Assembly (NCBI GenBank): GCA_000158155.1
Contig: DS999406.1
Coordinates: 620,924 to 684,923 of the forward strand
DNA length: 64,000 nucleotides
From: a gamma proteobacterium NOR5-3
GTDB lineage: Bacteria > Pseudomonadota > Gammaproteobacteria > Pseudomonadales > Halieaceae
Reading direction: 5' to 3'
In this document: positions 40,581 to 49,941 of the stretch, piece by piece
How the letters are laid out: every line of letters starts with the position of its first letter
How positions within the stretch are numbered: position 1 is the first letter of the stretch
Notes under the pieces: generated by a model
Database searches by the model: none
What the model saw: only the letters and a program-made list of their open reading frames with translations
What the model was told of the DNA's origin: nothing
Translations under genes and position numbers: made by a program

Positions 40581-42392
40581 GTGATCGAAAAACTCCGTAA
40601 TATCGCCATTATCGCCCACGTAGACCACGGTAAGACTACGCTTGTGGACTGCCTGTTGCGGCAGTCTGGCACCCTGGATCGCCGCGACGCTGACTCGGTG
40701 CGCATCATGGACTCCAACGATCAGGAGCGCGAGCGGGGCATTACCATTCTTGCCAAGAACACGGCGATCAACTACGGCGACTATCGCATTAACATCGTCG
40801 ACACCCCCGGGCACGCCGACTTTGGCGGCGAAGTAGAGCGCGTGTTGTCTATGGTCGATTCCGTGCTGCTGCTGGTGGATGCTGTAGACGGTCCCATGCC
40901 CCAGACGCGCTTTGTGACGTCCAAAGCGTTTGCTCAGGGCTTGAAGCCTATTTTGGTGGTCAACAAGGTTGATCGCCCCGGCGCTCGGCCGGATTGGGTG
41001 GTGGATCAGGTGTTCGACCTGTTTGACTCCCTGGGCGCCAGTGAAGAGCAGCTGGATTTCCCGATTATCTTTGCCTCGGCGCTGGAAGGAATTTCCGGCC
41101 TGGATCACGAGGACATGGCAGCAGACATGACGCCATTGTTCGAATCCATCATCAGCAAAGTGCCGGCGCCTGACGTCGATGTCGACGGTCCCCTGCAGCT
41201 GCAGATCAGCGCCTTGGATTACAACAGCTACGTTGGTGTTATCGGAGTGGGACGCATAAGCCGGGGTATTCTCAAGCCCAATACCCAGGTGGTTGTCGTT
41301 GATCACGAGGGTAAACAGCGCAAAGGTAAAGTACTCCAGGTCATGGGCTATATGGGTCTTGAGCGCATTGAGACCAGTGAGGCCCGCGCCGGCGACATCG
41401 TCTGTGTTACGGGTATCGAAGCGCTGAACATTTCTGACACGCTTTGCGACCCTGCGAACCCCGATGCATTGCCGCCCCTGAGTGTTGACGAGCCCACCGT
41501 CAGCATGACTTTTCAGGTCAATGACTCACCCTTTGCGGGAAAGGAAGGCAAGTACGTGACCTCTCGCAATATTGCCGAGCGGCTGGAACGCGAGCTTATT
41601 CACAATGTCGCGCTACGAGTTGAGCCGGGTGAGACCCCGGACAAGTTCAAAGTGTCTGGTCGGGGTGAGTTGCACCTGTCTGTGCTCATCGAGACCATGC
41701 GCCGGGAAGGCTTTGAAATGGGTGTCTCGCGCCCGGAAGTTATTCGCAAAGAAATCGATGGTGTCATCCACGAGCCCTTTGAAGAGCTGGTCATCGATTG
41801 TGAAGACAAGCACCAGGGCTCGTTAATGGAAGAACTGGGCGCCCGGCGCGCAGATCTGAAGAACATGAGCCCCGATGGTAAGGGCTGGGTGCGCCTGGAG
41901 TTCATTGTTCCAGCGCGCGGTTTGATCGGGTTTCGTTCGTTGTTTCTAACGCTGACATCCGGCAGTGGCACACTGACCCATGTGTTTGATCACTACGGTC
42001 CCGTCAAGGATCAGGAAATCAGTCACCGCAGCAACGGTGTGTTGGTATCTATGGTGAAAGGTAAAACCCTCGCTTTCGGTTTGTTCAATCTGCAGGAACG
42101 GGGACGCCTGTTTGTGGATCCCAACGTTCAGGTTTACGAAGGGCAGATTGTCGGACTGCACAGCCGGGGCAATGACCTGACAGTGAATCCAACCAAGGCC
42201 AAGCAGCTGACCAACGTCCGCGCCTCAGGCACCGATGAAGCTTTGGTTCTTACACCGCCAACGCGACACACCCTGGAGCAGGCGCTGGAGTTTATCGAGG
42301 ACGACGAGCTGGTTGAGGTCACACCAGAAAGCATTCGTCTGCGTAAGAAGTTGCTCCTGGAGCATGAGCGCAAGCGCGCCTCCCGAGGCTAG
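40581..42392 (+). CDS. typA: Translational GTPase TypA/BipA
   Basis: A 603-residue ribosome-binding GTPase of the EF-G class that assists 50S assembly and stress adaptation. G motifs are [27 protein letters not shown] and [13 protein letters not shown]. It has domain II, two EF-G-like domains and the BipA C-terminal domain ([18 protein letters not shown], then [14 protein letters not shown]). It starts with GTG at 40581. It is divergent from glnA, as in pseudomonads and enterobacteria, and is followed six bases later by dtd. Confidence 0.96.
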   Translation: MIEKLRNIAIIAHVDHGKTTLVDCLLRQSGTLDRRDADSVRIMDSNDQERERGITILAKNTAINYGDYRINIVDTPGHADFGGEVERVLSMVDSVLLLVDAVDGPMPQTRFVTSKAFAQGLKPILVVNKVDRPGARPDWVVDQVFDLFDSLGASEEQLDFPIIFASALEGISGLDHEDMAADMTPLFESIISKVPAPDVDVDGPLQLQISALDYNSYVGVIGVGRISRGILKPNTQVVVVDHEGKQRKGKVLQVMGYMGLERIETSEARAGDIVCVTGIEALNISDTLCDPANPDALPPLSVDEPTVSMTFQVNDSPFAGKEGKYVTSRNIAERLERELIHNVALRVEPGETPDKFKVSGRGELHLSVLIETMRREGFEMGVSRPEVIRKEIDGVIHEPFEELVIDCEDKHQGSLMEELGARRADLKNMSPDGKGWVRLEFIVPARGLIGFRSLFLTLTSGSGTLTHVFDHYGPVKDQEISHRSNGVLVSMVKGKTLAFGLFNLQERGRLFVDPNVQVYEGQIVGLHSRGNDLTVNPTKAKQLTNVRASGTDEALVLTPPTRHTLEQALEFIEDDELVEVTPESIRLRKKLLLEHERKRASRG

Positions 42393-42398
42393 CCTTCC

Positions 42399-42839
42399 AT
42401 GCGTGCACTGCTCCAGCGTGTGCAGCGCGCGTCAGTGGAGATTGATGGCCAGATCACGGGAAGTATTGACGCGGGGTTGCTGGTTTTTCTGGGTCTTGAG
42501 CCGGGAGACACGCTAGCGCTGGGAGAAAAACTGCTGGAGCGCGTTCTGAATTACCGGGTGTTTTCCGATGATCAGGGCCGCATGAACCACAGTCTGCGGG
42601 ATCTATCCGGAGGTCTGCTGCTTATCTCCCAGTTCACCCTTGCCGCAGACACCAGCCGGGGTTTGCGGCCGGGCTTCTCCACCGCAATGCCCCCCGCCGA
42701 AGCAGAGTCGCTTTTCCAACAGTTGTACGCATATGTTGCTGCTGTGCATGCGCCGGTCGCCGGTGGACGTTTTGGCGCTGATATGCAGGTCAGTTTGATC
42801 AACGACGGGCCGGTAACTTTTTTACTGCACGCGAATTAG
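42399..42839 (+). CDS. dtd: D-aminoacyl-tRNA deacylase
   Basis: A 146-residue enzyme that hydrolyses D-aminoacyl-tRNAs. The N terminus MRALLQRVQRASVEIDG, the active-site SQFTLAAD and the closing NDGPVTFLLH are canonical. Length is standard. It begins six bases after typA and is probably cotranscribed with it. It is convergent with the C26 peptidase gene. Confidence 0.95.
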   Translation: MRALLQRVQRASVEIDGQITGSIDAGLLVFLGLEPGDTLALGEKLLERVLNYRVFSDDQGRMNHSLRDLSGGLLLISQFTLAADTSRGLRPGFSTAMPPAEAESLFQQLYAYVAAVHAPVAGGRFGADMQVSLINDGPVTFLLHAN

Positions 42840-42854
42840 AGCAGCCCTGCCTGG

Positions 42855-43529
42855 CTACGAGCGCCAGGGCCTTTGCGACACGAGCCAGCGAAAAATTCTT
42901 AACTGCGTAGGCAGATAAAACAGATATTCCGGGTGCCACTGGACGCCAATAACCGGTTTTCCGTCATTGCTTTCAATCGTTTGGCAGAGCCTGTCGCGGT
43001 CGCGACCGACAATTCGCAGGGTCCCGCCGCTTTCCTTGATCGCCTGATGATGCAGGCTATTGACGCGCAGCTCGGTGGCGCCAAAGATTTCGCGCGCCCG
43101 TGAATCCGGCTCAAGCACGACTTCTTTTGTAGGGAGCAGGCCAGGCCTGTTGCGAGTGTGCTTGCGCAGGTGACGGACGTCTTGATGGAGCGTACCACCC
43201 AGTACGATATTGATGAGCTGAGCACCGCGGCAGATGCCCAGTACCGGGCCGCCTTCATCCAGGATCTCTCTTATCCAGCGTATTTCCAACGCGTCTCGGG
43301 CGGGGTCAGACCGTATTTTGGGGTTACTGGCTTCGCCATATTGCTCCGGACCGATATCGTCTCCACCACCGATGATCAGGGCATGCAGGGCTTCCTCATC
43401 GGGTTCATGTCGCACAGAAATACGCACCGCCTGAGCACCGACAAGCCAAAGGGCTAACCGAGTGCACCACCAGCTGGGCGCCCAGCGGCGACCATTTCCG
43501 GTTACACCAATGCGTGGTCGTGTAGCCAT
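42855..43529 (-). CDS. Gamma-glutamyl hydrolase-type peptidase C26 (GATase-like)
   Basis: A 224-residue class I amidotransferase-fold hydrolase of the PuuD/gamma-glutamyl hydrolase group. LIIGGGDDIGPEQYG is the family opening loop, the nucleophile is in VLGICRGAQLINI and the His-Glu pair is in GVQWHPEYLFY. Such enzymes cleave gamma-glutamyl bonds. Its ATG lies 28 bases inside the 3' end of the amidoligase gene, so the two are translationally coupled. This implies that the pair makes and breaks, or edits, a gamma-glutamyl amide. The substrate is not known. Confidence 0.86.
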   Translation of the reverse strand: MATRPRIGVTGNGRRWAPSWWCTRLALWLVGAQAVRISVRHEPDEEALHALIIGGGDDIGPEQYGEASNPKIRSDPARDALEIRWIREILDEGGPVLGICRGAQLINIVLGGTLHQDVRHLRKHTRNRPGLLPTKEVVLEPDSRAREIFGATELRVNSLHHQAIKESGGTLRIVGRDRDRLCQTIESNDGKPVIGVQWHPEYLFYLPTQLRIFRWLVSQRPWRS

Positions 43530-44476
43530 TGATCCAGGGTTTTAACCCATTGTGTTCGATCCACGGAAAGTAGAAGTCTTCGTGAGTCGAGAAATTGCTC
43601 TGCAAGCGCCTGCATATTGTCCTCCTGCTCAGCGAGCTGCTCGACCACACACCACAGCGTCCAGGCATTAGTGAGACCCCAGTCGTCGCGTTCGATATGA
43701 CAGTTGGGCATGCGATAGTGAAACGCCGGCCGGGCGTTAACCCGGTCATCATTCACCGTGTCGAAGACGCGTTTGGCATCAATCTGTGCCAGCAGGGGAA
43801 GTAAATCGAGAGCGCGGTTTCTCGTGGGATTGTGTTCCAGGTAATCATCAAAAATCTGATCGATGCGCATAGAATCCCGCGCAAGTACAGTCTCTACATA
43901 AGCCTGGGGATATAAATCAATGTAAGGACTTATCTTTCGCGCAGCATCAACGTCATGCGCATCCACCAGCCACCACTGCAATAGACAAAAAGCGCGAAGG
44001 TATCGTCCTATGGTGTCTGCATCCAATGCTGGAATCTCGGTGTTCACGTGCACACCGTAAGCAGCAATCAGGGACTCTTCGGTCCCTACCGCCCCCGCTG
44101 CCCGGAGCCCGTCGCTAATGCTGTTCAGTACCCCGAGTTTATGTAGGGGTATGGGAGGACAGACTAGCTCGATGGGCACCAGTGAGCTGGCAAGCCTGCT
44201 CAGGGAATCCAGCCATTGCGGGTCGTCTTCACCTGCATATTCCCTGGAGATTTTTTTCAGGAATGCCCAGTCGACCTCGACCTTAAATGTGCCCAGACCC
44301 TCTGCCTCCAGTGTGCACTGTGCCGCGGTGGAGTCTGTGAGCGTCGTATCGAGGGTGTTTTTTACAACATCCACGGCTGTTTCCAGAGAGAGCCCTGAAA
44401 ACTCCACCTCAAAACCAACGCGACGCTCTTCTGAGGCAGTGGTATGTGTTGTGGGTGGATGTTTAAACGCGCGCAA
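43502..44476 (-). CDS. Amidoligase family protein (Amidoligase_2-like)
   Basis: A protein of about 324 residues with glutamine-synthetase/GCS-like fold motifs: RRVGFEVEFSGLSLE (metal-binding Glu-x-Glu), EVDWAF, IELVCPPIPLHKLG, YGVHVNTEIP and SPYIDLYPQAYVETVLA. These match the amidoligase superfamily described by comparative genomics as ATP-dependent makers of amide bonds. The frame is open to ATG 44578, but that leader is cysteine-rich and basic. I prefer TTG 44476, which follows AGGAATCAGG and starts just before the conserved opening. It overlaps the C26 peptidase gene by 28 bases. Substrate and product are unknown; peptide, protein or small-molecule modification are all possible. Confidence 0.76.
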   Translation of the reverse strand: MRAFKHPPTTHTTASEERRVGFEVEFSGLSLETAVDVVKNTLDTTLTDSTAAQCTLEAEGLGTFKVEVDWAFLKKISREYAGEDDPQWLDSLSRLASSLVPIELVCPPIPLHKLGVLNSISDGLRAAGAVGTEESLIAAYGVHVNTEIPALDADTIGRYLRAFCLLQWWLVDAHDVDAARKISPYIDLYPQAYVETVLARDSMRIDQIFDDYLEHNPTRNRALDLLPLLAQIDAKRVFDTVNDDRVNARPAFHYRMPNCHIERDDWGLTNAWTLWCVVEQLAEQEDNMQALAEQFLDSRRLLLSVDRTQWVKTLDQWLHDHALV

Positions 44477-44784
44477 TACCTGATTCCTGTGGACTGAGAT
44501 TCTCCCTGCCTGTCTTGTGAAGGGCTTGCACTTGGGAGTTTGACAGATAACAGGAGCCGAACGCCATTGTCGCTCCAAACCGACGGCGTTCAGCCATTGC
44601 TTTAGTGAGGCTCAGGAGATCGAAAAAATGCACGCCCTTGCCCGTAGCCGCTTCCAGGAAGACATCCCGCACTCCGCGGGAGCGGTAAGACAGCAGCAGG
44701 GACAGGGGCTATGGCACCGATGGGGCTTTTCCTAAGCCTCCAACACTCACCAGCAGAACCTGTTGACTGGCAGCGATTTGGGTA
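44477..44784. other. Gene-poor stretch between elaA and the amidoligase gene
   Basis: No convincing gene fills these 308 bases. On the minus strand, a frame from a GTG at 44672 reads a plausible helical peptide (FLEAATGKGVHFFDLL) but has no recognised family and runs into the start of the amidoligase gene in another frame. It may be a decayed gene end or leader. A promoter for the amidoligase/C26 pair is expected here. Confidence 0.35.
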
Positions 44785-45249
44785 CTACCGCGCCGCGGCA
44801 TGGGTCATGTAAATGTGCAGGATCCCATCTTCCATATAGGGCTCGGAGCAGACCACAAAGCCCAAAGATTCGTAAAAGCGCTGCAGGTATGCCTGGGCGC
44901 CGATGAGGATCTCCCGGTCCGGCCAGTTGGCAAGATTAAAGTCGATGCCCCGGCGAACCAGTTCACGACCCAGATCTCGTCCACGTTGCGATGAATCGAC
45001 AATAACCCGGCCGATGGAGCTTTCACGGTCATAGGAGGTACCCGGAGGCAGGCAGCGCTGATAAGCGAGCAATTTTCCATTCTCGCGATAAGCCAGGTGC
45101 CAGGCCGCGGTGTCCAAACCATCCGGATCCAGATAAACGCAGTCCTGCTCTACCACGAAAATGGCTGAACGCAGCTGCAACAGTTCATAGACTTCACTGC
45201 CACTGAGTGCGGAAAAGGGCTGGCAGGACCAGCCGGTAGCGTCGAACAT
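44785..45249 (-). CDS. elaA: ElaA-like GNAT acetyltransferase
   Basis: A 154-residue GNAT protein of the ElaA branch. LLQLRSAIFVVEQDCVYLD is the ElaA opening signature. It is followed by IGRVIVDSSQRGRDLGRELV, the acetyl-CoA loop region (RGRDLG), and AQAYLQRFYESLGF. The substrate of ElaA proteins is not established. It is divergent from the cNMP-binding protein gene across 150 bases. Confidence 0.9.
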   Translation of the reverse strand: MFDATGWSCQPFSALSGSEVYELLQLRSAIFVVEQDCVYLDPDGLDTAAWHLAYRENGKLLAYQRCLPPGTSYDRESSIGRVIVDSSQRGRDLGRELVRRGIDFNLANWPDREILIGAQAYLQRFYESLGFVVCSEPYMEDGILHIYMTHAAAR

Positions 45250-45399
45250 GCTGTGTGCCTGAGCGTCCTGGGAGCGATCATGCTAGCGATTTGCTCGGAT
45301 TCCCGCCACTTGAGTTGTTCTCGCTGGGGGGAGAAATTGGTATGATCACCGTATCCGCGCTGTTCGTAGCGCATCGATGAGACGGTAGCCAGATCGAGC

Positions 45400-46242
45400 A
45401 TGCTTGCGAGCGTTGAATTACCCGCTGATTTTAAGCTCCTGAACCAGCAGTATCGTGGTTTGGTGCAAGCGCTGCTGGATGAAATTGAACTTTTGCCTAT
45501 TCGCGTAGAGGTTGCTCCCACCCAGACGGGCAACTTCCGAGGATTTGACCCTGCCAAGTTTTATCTGGTGGCCAGTGGCACGCTGACGGTCCGTTATGCC
45601 AATCGAGCCGTTTATTTGCTTGAAGAAGGCGACATTCTGCTTCCGGATATTGCCGGTGCCCGGGACCCGGACGCCACGGTTTATTATGGCAGTGAGGCCG
45701 GCGCCAGTCTGAACAGCTATAGCGCCCTGGAGTTCATGCAGCAGATTTTTGCCCGTCCCGTTACGACCAAGTTGTGGACGCGCATGCTCGTGACCTATAG
45801 CGGGATGATGTTGCGTTTAACCGCCATGCAGACCCAGATTGATGTGGTGACCACACCGGGCTTCGCGTTGTATGAGCCGGGCGAGATCATCATTACCCAG
45901 GGTGAGCGTGCTCAATACGTGTTTAATCTCACCTCGGGACTGGCAGATGTTCTGGTGGACGATGTGCCGGTGGGTATTATCAGTCCCGGAGAGATTTTCG
46001 GTGCCATGGCCGCGCTGACCCACGCGGATCGCAGTGCCACGGTGCGAGCGCGGAGCCGCTGCAGCGTCGTTAAGGTACCCACGAGCCAGTTCACGGACCT
46101 TATCAAAAGCAATCCGGCAACGATTCATGCCCTGTTAACCGATATGGCTAATTCCATTGTGAGTTTGAACGAGCAACTCGTCCAGCAGCGCAGCGTAAAA
46201 ACAGAGCCTCAGGCAGACACGCAGGGAGGCGGTGAGACCTGA
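45400..46242 (+). CDS. Cyclic nucleotide-binding domain protein without DNA-binding domain
   Basis: A 280-residue protein with one clear cNMP-binding (CAP_ED) fold at about 150-260: LYEPGEIIITQGERAQYVFN, LTSGLADVLVDDVPVGII and the phosphate cassette-like GEIFGAMAALTHADRSATVRA. A degenerate first copy probably occupies about 40-110 (YLVASGTLTVRY, YLLEEGDILL). There is no C-terminal helix-turn-helix, so it is not a CRP/FNR regulator. It more likely transmits a signal by protein contact. A short polar tail ends the protein. parC follows 52 bases later on the same strand. Confidence 0.8.
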   Translation: MLASVELPADFKLLNQQYRGLVQALLDEIELLPIRVEVAPTQTGNFRGFDPAKFYLVASGTLTVRYANRAVYLLEEGDILLPDIAGARDPDATVYYGSEAGASLNSYSALEFMQQIFARPVTTKLWTRMLVTYSGMMLRLTAMQTQIDVVTTPGFALYEPGEIIITQGERAQYVFNLTSGLADVLVDDVPVGIISPGEIFGAMAALTHADRSATVRARSRCSVVKVPTSQFTDLIKSNPATIHALLTDMANSIVSLNEQLVQQRSVKTEPQADTQGGGET

Positions 46243-46294
46243 GCTGTCCCCGGTTACGAAGTCAGTTACACAGACCCTCCAAGAGACCCCATAA

Positions 46295-48544
46295 ATGAGT
46301 GATACCAGTTCCATCGATGACGATGGCATCGAGGGCATTTCCCTAAAGCAGTATGCCGAGAAGGCCTATCTCGACTACTCGATGTACGTCATCCTTGATC
46401 GTGCCCTGCCGCACATTGGTGACGGACTGAAGCCCGTGCAGCGCCGTATTGTGTACGCCATGAGTGAGTTGGGCCTCAAGTCCACGGCCAAGTACAAGAA
46501 GTCGGCGCGTACCGTGGGGGACGTGATCGGTAAGTTCCATCCCCATGGCGATAGCGCGGCCTACGAGGCCATGGTGCTCATGGCGCAGAACTTCAGTTAT
46601 CGCTATCCGCTGGTGGATGGCCAGGGCAACTGGGGGGCGCCGGATGATCCCAAGTCCTTCGCTGCCATGCGCTACACCGAATCCCGCCTCACCGCCTATG
46701 CCGACGTGCTCCTGGGGGAACTGGGCCAAGGCACCGTCGACTGGGTACCGAATTTCGATGGGACCATGGATGAACCTTCGCTGCTCCCGGCGCAGGTACC
46801 GAATATTCTGCTCAATGGCACCACGGGAATTGCGGTGGGTATGGCGACGGATATTCCGCCGCATAATCTTCGCGAGGTCGTAACCGCAGCGATCACGCTG
46901 CTGGATGCCCCCAAAACCAGTCTGGCGGAACTTTGCGAGATTATTAAGGGGCCCGATTTTCCCACCGAGGCAGAAATTATTACGCCGCCTCAGGACATTG
47001 CACAAATTTACGCCACCGGCCGGGGCAGCCTGCGCATGCGCGCCGTGTGGGAGCTTGAGCACGGCGATATTGTAGTGAGCGCACTACCGCATCAGGCTTC
47101 CGGGTCCCGGGTACTGGAGCAGATAGCCCAGCAAATGCAGGCCAAGAAGCTGCCGATGGTTGCAGATCTTCGCGATGAATCAGATCACGAAAACCCCACC
47201 CGTCTGGTTATTGTGCCCCGTTCCAACCGTATAGACCGCGAAGGCCTCATGAGCCATCTCTTTGCGACCACGGATCTGGAGCGTACCTACCGCGTCAATC
47301 TCAATATGATTGGCACCGATGGTCGTCCCGGCGTGCGCAGTCTGGACGGCATACTGAATCAGTGGCTCAAGTTTCGTCGGGATACGGTGCGCCGCCGATT
47401 GTCCTATCGTCTGGAGCGCGTTGAGCGACGCCTGCATATTCTGCAAGGCTATCTTGTCGCCTATCTCAACATTGACGAAGTGATCCACATTATCCGCACC
47501 GAGGAGCATCCCAAGCAGGCGCTCATGCAGCGCTTCGAGATTTCTGATGTGCAGGCCGAAGCGATTTTAGAGCTGAAGCTGCGCAATCTTGCCAAGCTCG
47601 AAGAAATGAAAATCCGCGGCGAGCAGGATGAGCTGGAAAAAGAGCGGGAGTGGCTCGAGAAAACGCTGGGCTCTGACGCCAGACTCAAGACGTTGATCAA
47701 AAAAGAGCTCACCGCCATAGCGGAAAAGTACGGTGATGACCGCCGTTCTCCCTTGGCATCGCGAGAAGAGGCCCGAGCCTTTAGCGAGCTGGAGCTTATG
47801 ACTGCCGATCCCATTACCGTGGTGCTCTCGGAAAAAGGCTGGATTCGTGCGGCGAAGGGCCATGACATGGACCCTGCGACGCTGAGTTACAAGTCCGGGG
47901 ATAGCTTTAAGCTCGCGGCGCGAGGTCGCAGTAATCAGCCGGCAGTGATTATCGACTCCACGGGCCGGGCTTACACGCTTGCTACCCATAACCTGCCTTC
48001 GGCGCGGGGACAGGGTGAGCCGCTTACCGGCCGCATCAATCCGCCTTCGGGAGCAGGCTTTGATGGACTGATGATGGGTGACAACGAGCAGCGCTGTCTG
48101 TTGGCATCAGATGCCGGATATGGCTTTGTGACCACGCTAGCCGAGCTGCAGACCAAAAACCGGGCGGGTAAGGCGGCGTTAAGTCTGCCCGCCGGAGCCA
48201 AAGTGGTTAGTCCGGTGCCCATCAATGAAGGTGCGCAGTGGGTAGCGGCGGTGAGCAATGAAGGTCGTTTGTTGTTGTTCCCTCTTGCCGATTTGCCAAG
48301 TCTGTCCCGAGGTAAGGGCAATAAAATTATTGCCATACCGGGGCCTCGCGCGCGAGACCGCGAGGAGTACGTCGTTGCCACGGCCGTTTTGAAAGACGAC
48401 GATGGCTTAACGGTATGGGCAGGCAAGCGACATTTAACCCTCAAGCGCGCTGAGCTTGACCATTACCGGGGAGAGCGCGGGCGTCGGGGCAACAAGTTAC
48501 CCCGGGGATTTCAGCGTGTCGAAAGGATGGATGTTGCGGACTGA
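46295..48544 (+). CDS. parC: DNA topoisomerase IV subunit A
   Basis: A 749-residue type IIA topoisomerase subunit that decatenates chromosomes with ParE. The opening [20 protein letters not shown] is typical. The catalytic tyrosine is in [15 protein letters not shown]. The quinolone-determining region [17 protein letters not shown] has the wild-type Ser and Glu of sensitive enzymes. The C-terminal beta-pinwheel (from about 500) is present. parE is not in the window. It follows the cNMP-binding gene on the same strand and is convergent with the SMP-like gene. Confidence 0.96.
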   Translation: MSDTSSIDDDGIEGISLKQYAEKAYLDYSMYVILDRALPHIGDGLKPVQRRIVYAMSELGLKSTAKYKKSARTVGDVIGKFHPHGDSAAYEAMVLMAQNFSYRYPLVDGQGNWGAPDDPKSFAAMRYTESRLTAYADVLLGELGQGTVDWVPNFDGTMDEPSLLPAQVPNILLNGTTGIAVGMATDIPPHNLREVVTAAITLLDAPKTSLAELCEIIKGPDFPTEAEIITPPQDIAQIYATGRGSLRMRAVWELEHGDIVVSALPHQASGSRVLEQIAQQMQAKKLPMVADLRDESDHENPTRLVIVPRSNRIDREGLMSHLFATTDLERTYRVNLNMIGTDGRPGVRSLDGILNQWLKFRRDTVRRRLSYRLERVERRLHILQGYLVAYLNIDEVIHIIRTEEHPKQALMQRFEISDVQAEAILELKLRNLAKLEEMKIRGEQDELEKEREWLEKTLGSDARLKTLIKKELTAIAEKYGDDRRSPLASREEARAFSELELMTADPITVVLSEKGWIRAAKGHDMDPATLSYKSGDSFKLAARGRSNQPAVIIDSTGRAYTLATHNLPSARGQGEPLTGRINPPSGAGFDGLMMGDNEQRCLLASDAGYGFVTTLAELQTKNRAGKAALSLPAGAKVVSPVPINEGAQWVAAVSNEGRLLLFPLADLPSLSRGKGNKIIAIPGPRARDREEYVVATAVLKDDDGLTVWAGKRHLTLKRAELDHYRGERGRRGNKLPRGFQRVERMDVAD

Positions 48545-48563
48545 GCAGCTGCGCCTGGCGAGC

Positions 48564-49823
48564 TCAGGTCGCGGCTTCCCGAGGTTTGATCCGCTCCACA
48601 ATCATCTGGGCCTGATGCGCTAACAGATTTTCCTGTTCCGGTGAGAGACGCAGAAGCTCAGTAGCTAAGGCGTCGTCTTTGCCATCTTCTGCAAGCACAG
48701 CGGCACTGGTCAGCTGTTCATCAGTCAGCGCAGAGTCAGCCAGAAGAATGGCTGGATAGTATTCGTGGCTCAGGCAGGCGTCGCGCAAGTCATCGATAGC
48801 ACCTTGCAAATGGAGTTGGGGATAGATGTCCCGGGCTTCGTCGGTACTCTGCTCGCATTGCCCCACAGCCATTGCCAACTCCAGGGACAGACTGGTTCGC
48901 TCCTGCAGGCCCAGGGTGATCAGCGCGATAAGGCGTGCGCAGCTTGCGGCGCGAAGTGCCTCACTGCCCGCATTAGGTTGCCCACTGAAGCTGACAACCA
49001 GGCCAAAGGGGCGCGAAACGATGAGTTCTCCCCGGTAACATTGGGCGGCTGCCTGTACGATTTGTTGCAGCCTGCGGGTATAGCGGTGCAAATTTGACTC
49101 ACCCAGAGTGTGCACGTAGCGCGCCAGACTCGCTAAATGGACAAACAGTATGGTTGCCTGCTGAAACTCTGTTGCCGCAGCGGGCACCGGGGCGTGACCC
49201 CGAAGCATGTCCAGAGGGAGGACTTCTACGCTGCGCCGAAGTCTTGCAATCTCGTTGTCGAATTGTGGGTCCACGGTTTCTGGAAGCGCGAGCTGCGTAT
49301 CCAGCGCCAGCAATGAGGTAGCCATACGCTGGGCAAAAACCCGCGTTGCCATAAACACCAGCAGGCTGAGCGCCGCAGCCAGCGCCAACAAAGAGAAGAG
49401 AAATCGCCAGCGACTTTCCTGCCCGGCGCTGCTGTCTACCGAGACCAGCACCTGGCCCGCGATATCCTCGCCTATACGGATCGGAGCGCTGTATTGGGTG
49501 AGATTGGGGGCGTTAATAATGCCAGCGGTGCCCATGGCCATGCCCTCCACGTCCTGAATAGTGATACCGCCGGCGAGGGAGCTGTCGACAAATCGTTGTA
49601 GCGAGGCCCGGGCGCTGAGGAGGTCGCCGCGCTGCAGCGCCTCTCGTACGGTCGCAGACACCTGCTGGGCCAGAGACTCCCCGTACAGCTGTTCACGCTC
49701 GTTTTGAAGGTAGGCGCTTGATGTCGCCGCCAGCCACAGCAGACACAGCCCCACGAGCAGGGCGCAGCCGGCTGCCAGTAGGGGGAGCTGTAGGCTCAGA
49801 CTGAGATCTTTAAAGCGCTGCAT
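48564..49823 (-). CDS. Membrane protein beside serB with a degenerate cyclase-like domain (AhpA/YtjB position)
   Basis: A 419-residue inner-membrane protein. Two transmembrane segments (about 13-33 and 140-160) flank a periplasmic domain, and a HAMP-like stretch follows. Position (divergent from serB) and topology match the SMP/YtjB (AhpA) family of enteric and marine bacteria. The C-terminal half (about 228-330) has the strand order of a class III nucleotide cyclase: ATILFVHLASLARYVHTLG, then YRRGELI-like YRGELIVSRPFGLVVSFSG, then ALRAASCARLIALI. The metal-binding aspartates are lost (FVHL and RPFG), so it should be inactive. I chose ATG 49823; longer readings lack homology. Function is unknown. 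Confidence 0.68.
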   Translation of the reverse strand: MQRFKDLSLSLQLPLLAAGCALLVGLCLLWLAATSSAYLQNEREQLYGESLAQQVSATVREALQRGDLLSARASLQRFVDSSLAGGITIQDVEGMAMGTAGIINAPNLTQYSAPIRIGEDIAGQVLVSVDSSAGQESRWRFLFSLLALAAALSLLVFMATRVFAQRMATSLLALDTQLALPETVDPQFDNEIARLRRSVEVLPLDMLRGHAPVPAAATEFQQATILFVHLASLARYVHTLGESNLHRYTRRLQQIVQAAAQCYRGELIVSRPFGLVVSFSGQPNAGSEALRAASCARLIALITLGLQERTSLSLELAMAVGQCEQSTDEARDIYPQLHLQGAIDDLRDACLSHEYYPAILLADSALTDEQLTSAAVLAEDGKDDALATELLRLSPEQENLLAHQAQMIVERIKPREAAT

Positions 49824-49941
49824 GATCGATTCATTAGGATGCTGTTCGGCAAAGTATAAGCGTGGGCCCCACGCGGCGTCTTGTTGTCTTAACGGTGAGT
49901 TAGAATTAACAGCCAAAATTTTTGCGTAACGGACACTCATC

